The notes beneath the pieces are model-generated. The model did no database searches. It had not been told where the DNA came from and worked only from the letters and a program-made list of their open reading frames with translations. DNA of 64,000 bases, taken from contig CM075764.1 of the NCBI GenBank assembly GCA_037974665.1, positions 86,298,825 to 86,362,824 of the forward strand, in the 5' to 3' direction. The stretch is from Ehretia macrophylla. Lineage: Eukaryota > Streptophyta > Magnoliopsida > Boraginales > Ehretiaceae. The translations under genes were made by a program, and so were the position numbers. Every line of letters starts with the position of its first letter. Position 1 is the stretch's first letter. Below, in pieces: positions 20,266 to 30,689 of this stretch.

Positions 20266-23200
20266 TGTGAGGACCGATCTCGAATTGTGTGCGTTATCTC
20301 GTTTCGTGTACCCTAACCTTGAACTGCGTGCCTTAACCTAGGTTAAGAGTCGTGTCTTGATTTACTTGTCTTGCATTGATTTACGTACATTCATTTAGGG
20401 TTACGTGCATTTACTTGGAATACGTGCATCTGTCTTGTAGTTCGTGTCTTACTTCGCAGTGCGTGCCCTAGACCTAGGAAAACGTGCCCGCACGCTAATC
20501 AAGAAAGCATCCTACACAAAGCACTAGACTATTAAATAATCCTACAACTCCACTAACAATATTTTAATCCTAAGTCAACTCACAAAAGGACGAAAGCTCA
20601 CTAAACACTAAACATTCTTTATTCCTTATTCTTTTTGCAAAATTCATGCACCACAAATACCACAATCAACCTACAATAAAATAAGCCTAAAACAAAACAA
20701 AAAAAAATTCAAAATCCTAGCATGCTTTGGCCGACCATGTGTAGGCAGTTGGACAACTTTGCAATTTCAAAAATATTCCTAGACAAGCCTATGACACAAT
20801 GCATAAAAAAATTGAAACCAAGCACCCTACCCAAGCTTCAACACCTCAGCTCACTGAAATGCCCATGCCAAAACAATTCAATCATGCTTTAGATGACACA
20901 AATTTAGATTTTGTGAAGCTCAAGGCCGACACACACACACAAGGCATATTCAACACCTTCAACTTTATTCACCTTCTCCTAACTCTCCCATTCTCTCTCC
21001 CTCTCGGCTATGACCTTTCTTTGAGCATCCAAGGCTGAAAAATTGCTCTCCATACCACTCAAGCTTCGGCCAAAGCAAGTAACTAGCAAGCAAAGCAAGA
21101 AAAAACGCACACAAGTTCTCAAAACTCTTCATTTTCGGCCTAAGGTAAGTTTTGCTAGTTTTCTTCCATTTCTTTTGGTTTCACACACATGCTCACCTTC
21201 CTCACATGCTAAATAAGTTATAAATTAAGGGAAAACAATCTATCTCTCGGCCAAAGTAAGGAAGAAGACCCCTTTGTGCATTTTCAAGAGCATTTGTGCA
21301 TCTTTAACCATCAATAGGTTAAGGTGAGGGCTAAACTCTTTTAAATGCTTTCAAAGCTTACATGAATGCCCTCATATGGCTATATTTACCTTTGTAGTTG
21401 ATGTATATGTGTGTATATGAGCTTATCTTCTCATGCATGGCTTGATTTTGGCTAAAAACTTAGAAATATGCAAACTCATTTTTCTGGCAGATTACTGACT
21501 TTGTAGAACGAAGTGTTTGTGACCTAGTAAACATTATTAAAAATGCATGAAAATTAGTAGTTTGCTAGATTTTGCAGTTCTAGACAGTTTTGTCAAAAAT
21601 AGGCTAAGGCTAAATATGAATCTAAGACCCTAAAAAATGGAAAAAATCGCAATGTATCTAAAACTGGACAATTTTGCGTAGTCTCGCAGTTTTGGCCATA
21701 ACTCCTAAGTCCGGACTCCAAATGCAGCGAGGTTTGTTCCTAAATCTAAAACACTCATTAAGATTCAAATTGAAATTTGGTTCACTGAAATTGGAGATTA
21801 TTTGTTTGCCTAATCGAATGTGGGAAAATAAACCATTACAGTGAGGTCTTTGTTTAGTGATATGTTTAGAATCATGTTGAGACCTTGCTTGAGGTATTGA
21901 ATGCTTGAAATTGTGGCACTTAGATGTTGTATGGACTATTGTGGTTGGTTGAGGTTTTTTAATTTGATTGATGTATGGCTTGGGATCATTAATTGATGAA
22001 TGGTTTGCTTAATCGTATGTTTAAGCACAGAATTGAGGCCCTAACGCTTATGACTATTTGCTAAGAAATGATCTTATGGTTAAATTGTGTGGTTAATAGG
22101 CTGCCCGTAATTGTCCTTATAGCTCTAAATGTGATTCCCGATGATTATATGTTGATAAGTAAACTTTTATTGCACCCGGTCTCATGTAAACGTCATTGCA
22201 TACTTGTATAATCTTAATACTTGATACGTGAACCCCGAAATGAGTTATATGACTTGATTTACATGTGTTACTTGGCTGCCCGTTTAATATTCATATAATT
22301 CTATGTGTTTTACAAAGTGAAAATTAGTGTTAAGCATGCCTCATTCGTTTACTTGGCAATATGTGAACTTGAAATTGCTCGGAGGCAACCTACTTTGTTG
22401 CCCTCCTAATGTGAATTGTTAAATGGTATAAATGTACATTGTATACAAGGTTGCAACCTTTCATTGTGGCATGGTAGCGTTTCACGAACGCCGGGCGGCA
22501 TAGGGTTTGTCGGTGCTCCTGTGACTACCGTAGTCTAATTCCCTCTCTCGCTTGGTTTTCCACCCTCGGAGAGTTGGGTCATAGGATTTCGGGGTACATT
22601 CGGAGTACACCCAATTGGGAGCGATAAGTGGATGATTGAAGCCAACCGTAACAATTGTTATCGAAAATGATATTGAGAGCAAATGCTCACCTATTGAACT
22701 TGAGAGCAAAAGCTCACCGTATCCTTGAAATGATTGGTAATTGTATTTGTTGTTCAATTTGATTGTTATACTTTGCGTACTTTATTATTTGTAATACACG
22801 ACAAGTTTTCAAAAAGGGATTTTCATGAGATTAACCGGAAAAGAGTTTCAAAACACTATCTCTCGTTCCCCCTCGCTGAGTTCATAAGGACTCACCCTCT
22901 TTTATCATCACGGGTGAAGAAGATCAGGAATAGGTACCTGAGGAGAATATGCATGTTGGTGACTCCTTGGAGTGATTGCTTGTCTTACGTGCCTTGCTTG
23001 ACTGTGGCTATTTTGTGAACAATATGTTTGTTTTGAAGACTATTTCTTATGTTGTTTGTTGTTGTTGTAAATGACCCCCGTTGTAATTTGGGGTCTAATT
23101 TTGGCTTCTACTAATTATGACTAGATGAACACTCTATCTTGTGGGTTGCTATTACTATTTTGATTTAGTAACTACCATAGGAAACTCAATCACTAGGTGA

Positions 23201-23614
23201 AGAAATCAAATGATTTAACTCTATCTAATTTCACCTAGGTACTCAATAGTAAGCTAAAGATCAATAGGTACTTGCGCCATAGGAATCAACAAGCAAACGG
23301 GATATAGCCATCATGCTAGGCTTATTAATCAAACAAGACTTTCGAGATAAACTATCAGGTATATCGGTTGATGACCAAATAGGAGTCCTTAATGGAATTG
23401 GATTAGTGATTGGTATAATTGAGGCGTTTAGAAATTAGGTCAAACCAAAAAGTCCTAAATACAGCCGTTATACTGCCAGTTTTTCAAAAAATCTTTCGGA
23501 GTTTTAGGCTAACATTAAGTGTTAAATCTTAACAAATGATTAAGTATGCAAAATGGTATAAATGATTAGTTCACTCCCTAGTCTAACCTCTATAGGTCGG
23601 GTTGGGGCGTGACA
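20266..23614 (+). mobile_element. 3.35-kb Gypsy-type solo LTR nested in Tat RNase H
   Basis: TG..CA ends (TGTGAGGACCG to GGGTTGGGGCGTGACA), with flanking 5-mers ACTTC (20261-20265) and GCCTC (23615-23619), a target duplication with two changes. Dropping the insertion plus one flank brings the interrupted RNase H back into frame, which fixes the boundaries. It has no PBS, PPT or internal domain, so it is a solo LTR. Inner words such as CGGGGTACATTCGGAGTACA match in reverse complement the solo LTRs at 50840 and 54951, so all three belong to one family (probably Tekay/Del-like by LTR length and ends). The short ORFs inside are not genes. Confidence 0.75.
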
Positions 23615-23619
23615 GCCTC

Positions 23620-24103
23620 AGGCAAACATCGGAGTAGAACAGGAATAGTGATACTTGACCCCTCCAAGAACGAGTATCAGTACTCATTAAAGTTGGCATA
23701 ACCTGCATCAAACAATGAGGCGGAGTATGAGGCTTTAGTTGCCGGAATTAAAACAGCAACCATGTTCGGGGCAAAGTCAATAGATGCGTTCACAGACTCT
23801 CAGTTGGTGGCCAACTAAGTGGTTGGGGAATTCAAGGCAAAGATGCAATGATGATAGCATACCTTAATAAGGTAAAGATATTGATATCAGGGCTTAAGAA
23901 AGTCACCATTCAAAAAATTCCGAGGACTGAGAATGAGAAAGCCGACGCCTTGTTGAGATTGGCACTTGGTACAGTACGACCATCTACTGTACAGATTGAG
24001 CAAGTCATGGAGCCCAGTGTGAGGATAGAAAAGGAGGAGATTGCACAAATAGAAGAAAGGCCCGACTGGACGATCCCCATACGAGCTTACCTAGAAAATG
24101 GAT
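23620..24103 (+). pseudogene. Second RNase H of the Tat element, continued
   Basis: Continues the interrupted domain: RTGIVILDPSKNEYQYSLKLA, a stop, then PASNNEAEYEALVAGIKTA, AFTDSQLVAN, a second stop and a frameshift near 23845. Then come AYLNKVKILISGLKKVTIQK and IPRTENEKADALLRLALGT. The conserved NNEAEYEAL, TDSQLV and NEKADAL blocks are typical of the second RNase H of Tat elements. The frame reaches the Copia insertion at 24109 and resumes at 28792. Confidence 0.8.
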
Positions 24104-24108
24104 AACTC

Positions 24109-24887
24109 TGTTAAGGAATTAATTGATTGTCTATTGTTTTGCAAAAATCTAATTAGTTACCTTTTTGGATTTGCAGGAAAGTTTTTATGAAGGAAAGTTT
24201 TTAATGAAGGAATTTGCTTGGAAGGTTTTTAGAAAAAGTTTCAAAAAGGAAAAGCCTTACAAGAAAAAGTTCAAAGCAGGTTTTCTTGAAGAAATTCTAG
24301 AGAGATCTAATTTACTGTATTAGAGGAAAATTAAAAAGGCAAAACTTGGAGCACAATCCGTGGGATTTCTACAAGCTATCGTGCATATTTATACATGTGT
24401 AGATCATGGCAAAAAGAAGAGAAGGAGAGTCACGGAAAAGCTGAAGAACAATTTAGAAGAATCTGTTCTGTGTCATGTTGCAACATAGTTTGTCTTGAGT
24501 ACTTATTGTTTAGTGTTGCAACTTAGTCTGTGATAGTGAGTCATGAGTAACTTGTAATTTTCTTTTAAGTGATTAGATTACTGTCTTCTTTATTCATTCT
24601 TCGGGAGAAGAAGGTGTTGTTCTTAGGAGAGAACATTGCAAGTCGAGGGGAGCTCGCCAAAAAGAAGTTCATTAAGGAGTTCTTCATCAAGGCGTCAAAG
24701 GTTAAGAGGGAGTCTTTACTTGTGTAAGTCCATTGATGTTGTAACTTATTATATTGCTTAATGAACAGGTTTGTTGGACTAGGAGAGGCCCCGTGGACGT
24801 AGACCGTACAGCTAAACCATGTTAAATCTCAATGTTCATACTTGCTACATACTTTTGTTACAACAAGATAATAACCAGGAACTAACA
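24109..24887 (+). repeat. 5' LTR of the nested Copia element
   Basis: 779 bases, TGTTAAGGAATTAATTG to GGAACTAACA. It pairs with 28035-28786, with small indels between the two. Confidence 0.9.
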
Positions 24888-24904
24888 AGTGGCATCAGAG
24901 CCAG
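24888..24904 (+). promoter_or_regulatory. Primer binding site of the nested Copia element
   Basis: AGTGGCATCAGAGCCAG directly follows the LTR. It is close to TGGTATCAGAGC, the complement of the initiator tRNA-Met 3' end used by most plant Copia elements. Confidence 0.75.
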
Positions 24905-24941
24905 TCACTGAAAGTTACTTGGTGAGATCTTTGGGAGTTTT

Positions 24942-26626
24942 ATGGACACTTTGCGGGATGGAGGTTCAATTACCAAATCACCACTATTGAATGGCTCAAA
25001 CTACTCATACTGGAAGGTATGCATGAGGGCGTTTATCAAATCCATTGATGAGAAAGCTTGGAAAACAATTCTAACAGATTGGGTGCATCCTACAATTACC
25101 GATGCACAAGACAATATTGCACCAAAACCTGAAACACAAAGGACCAAAGCACAAGATCTATTGGCAAATTACAATTCCAAAGCATTGAATGTCATCTTCA
25201 ATGCAGCTGACATAAACCAATTCAAATTGATTTCAACGTGTGAATCAGCCAAAGATGCATGGGTGATTTTAGAAACGGCATATGAAGGCAGTACAGTTAT
25301 AAAGGTATCAAAACTTCAAATTCTTGCAACAAGATTTGAAGAATTGAAGATGAAGGAAGATGAAACTATCATGGAGTTCAATGTCAGGCTGTGTGATATT
25401 GCCAATAAGGCCTTTGCCTTGGGGGATAAATATTCAAATTCGAAGTTGGTGAGAAAAGTACTAAGATCACTTCTAGACAGGTTTGCTATCAAAGTTGCAG
25501 CAATAGAAGAGTTCAAAAATGTTGATGAAATCAAGATTGATGAGTTAATGGGCTCTCTTCTGACGTTTGAAATGAAGTTCAAACAAAAGAAGAAAAAAAA
25601 GAGCATTGCCTTAAAAACAGGTTTCGAAAATCAAGATGATCAATACTCTTCTGATGATGTCATAGAATCTTTAGCCTCACTCACAAAGAATGTCAACAAA
25701 GTGCTGAAAATGTTGGAGAAGCAGAATGTCTCATCAAATTCTGAAATATTGAAGAAGAAAAAAAGAATATAATGTCATGAATGTGAAGGATATGGACATA
25801 TTCAATCTAAATGTGGAAACATTATAAAGAATAAGAAAAAGGTCATGAACATCACATCAACTGATGAAGACTTGGAGGAGTATACGGAGAGTGATGAAGA
25901 GCACACCAACAACCTTGTTGCAGTAAATGTTGTAACAGTCCAACGTAATGATAAGGTAAGCATAGAAGATAATGTAAACAGTGTTGCAACAGATGAAGAA
26001 ACATACATCTTAGAGTCAGAAAGTGATGATAATTTGGATATAGAAGACGTCTTGAAAGCCTGCAAAGAGATGTACAAAAAATTGTTGATTGTGTGCAAGA
26101 AAAATCATGACATGGACTAAGGATCACAGAACTCTCGATGCAAAAATATGATCTGGAAAAGGCAGCAAAAATTCATCAAGATCTGGCTACTAAAAGACTA
26201 CAAGAAACTCAAATGTTGCAACAAGAGCTGAAACAAATTCAGCGAAATATAAAAATGCTAAATTGTGGGACTGAGAAGCTTGATTACATGCTATCAATTC
26301 AAAAATCAAGCGGTGATCACGCGGGACTTGGATTTTATAAAGGTAAACCATCTGGAAAAACAACATTTGTCAGAGAAAATGGAGGGCCAGAACTGGAATT
26401 GAATGTTGCAACAAAACAGAATGACAAGACTACTGATGTCACAACTGAGGTTGTAACAAAAGCTACAGTAGAGAGTAAAATTCAAGAATTTAAGAAAAAG
26501 AAGTTGGTACAGTTTGTCATTATGTTGAAAAGAGGTAAGTTTGTTAAACCCTTTGTTCATGATGATTTTAAGAGGCCACTGCAAATGAAAGCGAATTTGT
26601 CACAACAAAAAGTGAAACAAATCTGA
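24942..26626 (+). pseudogene. Copia gag (UBN2-type) with zinc knuckle, interrupted
   Basis: The first 276 codons (24942-25772) read PLLNGSNYSYWKVCMRAFIK, STCESAKDAWVILETAYEGS, LATRFEELKMKEDETIMEFN and VRLCDIANKAFALGDKYSNS, the retrotransposon gag (UBN2) fold of Copia elements. A single TAA precedes a zinc knuckle in the same frame, CHECEGYGHIQSKC (25773-25814), then an acidic stretch to 26120. After a +2 shift the frame 26138-26626 continues with a coiled-coil-like Gln/Leu segment and LDYMLSIQKSSGDHAGLGF, a motif usual at the gag C-terminus of SIRE-type elements. Family role: particle protein that packages RNA. Confidence 0.85.
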
Positions 26627-28034
26627 GTAAGAAAATCAGTTTTACCTTGTCCAGTAGAGCATAAAAAGGTTGTTTAAAACTATGTTGCAACAAAAAATCA
26701 ATTGATAGATATTGTTACTAAGGCACCAAATTCTATGAGATTTGAAACTTTAAGAAAAAATTTACGAATTTATAGTTTTTTAATGTTGTATCATAAACTG
26801 AAACATGATTGTGAAGAGACTCAAGAGATGTGAAAGTTTAATAATAATATCAGCTTGTGATTTATTTCTTAAACCATATTAGCTGAGCACACTATATTTT
26901 TGTCTCATTGAAAATCTGATTTTGATGATTTGTAAGTGTAGTAATTTGAACTTCCTAGTGACTTGGGATAAAAAGAGAAGTCTCTTTGTGATCCATTCCT
27001 GTATTCTATTCACCCTTGGTTTGATAAAGAAAATATGCAGGAAATAAAATTTAAAAAATATATTGTGCACTAGAAAGAGCTACCTGATCCAAATTGACAG
27101 GTATTAGTGTGAAAGCTACCAGTTGTAACATGAGTTGAAACATAAATAATAATAAAAAAGAAGAAAAAAATAATAATGTATGTGGTTTTCTTGCGGGGTG
27201 ATTAGACGATCACGTATGTTTGAACAGGTTGGATTAAATTCTGAAACTTACAAGTTTGATTTTGAAGACTTTTCAAGAAGGACTATTATATAGTTTCTCA
27301 CACACACACACATGGTTCAAGTTATAAATCCTTGTTTGATTTAACTATTGAATGAATAAATTTTCTTGATGTTGAATTCATAAATCATGTTCATATCATG
27401 CATTTTTCTTTTCCGTTCATGAAAAAAAAAGTTTTTAATTTTTGAGTCACAAATTTCTGAGAATGGGTGCTAAAGTTAAAATACTCTGTTTAGTTGAATT
27501 GTGTTGCAACAGCCATCTGAAACAATCCTGTTTATCATAATTTTTCTCATATCATTGTGTTGACACTTTATGACACAAATGCTAATCTGAATTGTTGTGA
27601 TAACTTGTCAAATGGCTTACTGAAGTTCTTGCAAGGAGAGTACAAAGTAGATATTCAGGGGGAGAACATTCTCATTAGTTCCAATAATGTGCAACAACTC
27701 AGAGGGAAGAAAAAGAGATGAAACTTTTTCATTTTGAGCTAGTGATTATTGTTATTGATGTTGCTTCTGCTATTTCTAATCTAATTGTGTGTTGCGCTTA
27801 TCTCATTTATTTTATTATGTCTTTGAGCATGTTAGAACAAATACTGGAAAAGATCCAGGGGCTGCATTGTTAGAACAAATGCCGGAACTTCAGATTAGTA
27901 CTTTGGTTTATTTTGGCAAAAAAAGGGGAGAGAATAATGATTATGATTTTGCTTCATTTCATGTTTTATTTGCATTACTCTGATTATTGATTAGATATAT
28001 TATTTTTTTCCAAAACAAAGCCAAATGGGGGGAT
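26627..28034 (+). other. Non-coding internal region of the nested Copia element, with PPT
   Basis: Where pol would be expected there is only AT-rich sequence with no RT, integrase or protease motif. It contains a purine tract AAAAAAAGGGGAGAGAA at about 27920, and the PPT proper, CCAAATGGGGGGAT, ends at 28034 directly before the 3' LTR. The palindrome TGTTGCAACA recurs here and in gag. Confidence 0.7.
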
Positions 28035-28786
28035 TGTTAAGGAATTAATTGACTGTCTATTGTTTTGCAAAAATCTAATTAGTTACATTTTTGGATTTGC
28101 AAAAAAGTTTTTATGAAGGAAAGTTTTTAATGAAAGAATTTGCTTGGAAGGTTTCTAGAAAAAAGTTTCAAAAAGGAAAAGCCTTACAAGAAAAAGTTCA
28201 AAACAGGTTTTCATGAAGAAATTCTAGAGAGATCTAATTTACTATATTGGAGGAAAATTAAAAAGGCAAAACTTGGAGCACAATCCCTGGGATTTCTACA
28301 AGCTATTGTGCATATTTATACATGTGTAGATCATGGCAAGAAGAAGGAGAGTCACGGAAAATCTGAAGAAGAATTTAGAAGAATCATGTTCTGTGTCAGG
28401 TTGCAACACAGTCTGTCTTGAGTACTTATTGTTCAGTGTTGCAACTTAGTCTGTGACAGTGAGTCATGAGTGACTTGTATTTGTCTTTGAGTGATTAGTT
28501 TACTGTCTTCTTTATATATTCTTCGGGAGAAGAAGGTGTTATTCTCGGGAGAGAACATTGCAAGTCGATGGGAGCTCGCAAACAGAAGTTCATTAAGGAG
28601 TTTTTACTTGTGTGATGTTGTAACTTATTATATTGCTTAATAAACAGGTTTGCTGGACTAGGAGAGGTCCCGTGGATGTAGACCGCATGGTTGAACCACG
28701 TTAAATCTCGATGTTCATACTTGCTACATGCATTTATTTATTTTGTTTAACTTTTGTTACAACAAGTTAATAACCAGAAACTAACA
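28035..28786 (+). repeat. 3' LTR of the nested Copia element
   Basis: 752 bases, same ends as the 5' LTR (TGTTAAGG to ACTAACA), followed by the target duplication AACTT. Confidence 0.9.
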
Positions 28787-28791
28787 AACTT

Positions 28792-29612
28792 CCCGAGGAT
28801 GAGCCCGAGGCTCGACGAATTGAAAGACGGTCGTCAAAGTTTGCGATGATCGGGGGTAGCTGTACAAAGGGTCATTCACTGGGCCTCTGTTAAAATGTAT
28901 GGAACTCGAGGAAGGGAATTATGTATTAAGAGAAATCCACGAAGGAGTTTGTGGAAATCACCTTGGGGGAAAAGCCTTAACAAGAAAAGCCCTTAGGACA
29001 GGCTATTTTTGGCCAATCACGGAGAAAAATGCTAAAGATTTGGTAAAATGGTGCGACCTTTTTCAAAGATTTGCTCGGGTCCAAAGAAGGCTGGCCAACC
29101 CGCTAGCTATGATGATTAGTCCCTGGCTGTTTAGCCAATGGGGACTGGATTTGATTGGGCCCATGCCAACATGAAGGGGGCAGAAGAGACATGCCTTCAT
29201 AATGGTTGATTACTTCACTAAGTGGGTGGAGGCTGAGTCCGTGTCCTCGATAAATGCGAAGTCATCATGGAACTTTGTGTGAAAATTGGTGATCTCTTGT
29301 TTTGGGGTATCACGGGTAATAGTAACCGATCACGGCCGACAGTTTGACAACAAGTATTTCCTAGAGCATTGTGCTGAGCTCAGAATCAGCTTGAGATTTT
29401 CCTTTGTAGCACACCCCCAATGTAACGGTCAAGTTGAAGTTACTAATATAACTATTTTGCAGGGGCTAAAGACCAAACTGTGCAAAGCAAAAGGACAATG
29501 GGTGGACAATTTCCCCGAGGTCCAATGGCCACAGCGAACCACACCGAGCACAGTGACAGGAGAAACGCTATTCTGCCTGACCTTCGGGGTGGAGGCTGTT
29601 CTTCTTGTCTAG
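28792..29612 (+). pseudogene. Tat integrase, degenerate
   Basis: From 28899 the H2C2 zinc-binding region reads EIHEGVCGNHLGGKALTRKA, GYFWPITEKNAKDLVKWCD, LFQRFARVQRR; the second cysteine of the usual CxxC is replaced (CDLF). The rve core follows: WGLDLIGPMP with the first catalytic Asp, a stop, FIMVDYFTKWVEAES, a further stop, then VIVTDHGRQFDNKYF with the second Asp and HPQCNGQVEVTN with the catalytic Glu. The triad is therefore recognisable, but stops and shifts inactivate the protein. Role in the family: joins the cDNA to the host chromosome. Confidence 0.85.
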
Positions 29613-30068
29613 ATTGGTTCCCCTAGTAGCCGAGTCCAGATGCATCGAGAAGAAATAAATGGCCCATCCATCCATGAGGAGTTGGATTTAGCCAAGGAGC
29701 TGAGAACAAAGGCTCTAATCCGCACCTTGGCAGAGAAAAAAGCTATGGAGAAGGTCTTCAACAAACAAGTCAAGGACAAACAAATCAAGATAGGGGGCTT
29801 AATCCTCCGAAGATCCATTTTCCTGCCGACGAAGGAAGGGAAGCTCACACCACATGGGAAGGGCCATACAAAGTAATAAAAGAAGTCTGGCCTAGGGACC
29901 TATCACTTGGAGGATGAAGGAGGGAAGGAACTAAAAAATGCTTAGAATGCCAAGCATTTGAAAAAATATTTCATGTAATAGCTCATAAATAGTTAATGAG
30001 AATCTCTTTTCCCTCAGCATTTCGTGTACTTGTGTTATGTATTTATTTTTCCTCAAACAACGAACACA
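29613..30068 (+). pseudogene. C-terminal tail of Tat pol
   Basis: The frame 29640-29876 reads LDLAKELRTKALIRTLAEKK, then KVFNKQVKDKQIKIGGLILR, the usual stretch after the integrase core in Tat elements (EER..A..R.A.Y...V..K.F..GDLVLR). It ends with a shifted GPYK-like part near 29865-29960. No domain is seen after about 29990. Confidence 0.65.
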
Positions 30069-30310
30069 AAAGGCCATAAGTGCCGACGAATAGGTCATAA
30101 ATAACCGACGAAAGTCCTACAAATGGGCCAAAGGCCGTAAGTGCCGACGAATAGGTTGTAAATGACCGACGAAAGTCCCACAAATGGGTCAAAGGTTGTA
30201 AGTGCCGACGAATAGGTCACAAATGACCAGCAAGAGTCCCACAAATGAGCCAAAGGCCAACAGTGCCGATGAAAGGTCATAAATGACCGGTGGAAGCTCG
30301 TTAAACGAAC
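30069..30310 (+). repeat. 61-bp tandem repeat, about four copies
   Basis: Units start at 30069, 30130, 30191 and 30252, each AAAGG(CC/TT)..AAGTGCCGACGAATAGG followed by CAAATGACCGACGAAAGTCC and CAAATGGGCC. The period is a regular 61 bases with a few changes per unit. It lies between pol and the antisense ORF. Tandem repeats here are common in Tat-lineage elements and can seed satellite DNA. Confidence 0.9.
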
Positions 30311-30689
30311 AAAGAAGAAAGAAGAAAAAAAATTTATCACTCTCAACTATAACTAGAGATTAAAGTTGTCTTAAGTCTCAGCTCGGGCAGCTGAAAAGCT
30401 AAAATGAGTATCCAAGACCGACAAAGAGGAAAAATTAGATTACCTTGGTTGATTAATTAAGTACTCATTCAATATGTGCGAAGTATAGTGAGTTTGAGAT
30501 AAAAATTATTCTAAGTATGAACTCGGGAAATTGGACGCATGAACAAGAACATAAACGATAAAGTAGTGTTATCTGAGCAGAAAGTTTGAAAATTTTCATT
30601 AAAAGAAAAAATTTATGTTATACAAAGTGGGCCAAAGTTTAAAGGCCGAAGATCATTACAAAATATCATAAAAGCTCCTAAGGCCTAAG

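Larger units (their letters stand above)
24109..28786 (+). mobile_element. Non-autonomous Copia element (SIRE-like) nested in the Tat element
   Basis: LTRs at 24109-24887 and 28035-28786, PBS right after the first, PPT right before the second, and target duplication AACTC/AACTT (24104-24108, 28787-28791). The internal 3.1 kb codes only for gag and its tail; no protease, integrase, RT or RNase H motif is seen. It must have relied on enzymes from another element. The LTRs are similar but not identical, so it is younger than its Tat host but not new. Confidence 0.88.

Noticed and set aside
20799..23018. Several frames of 79-94 codons within the solo LTR at 20266
   Set aside because: They lie within an LTR and show no retroelement or host domain.
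30069..30310. CRISPR-like regular repeats
   Set aside because: Units are contiguous with a 61-base period and without unique spacers, and lie within a plant retrotransposon.
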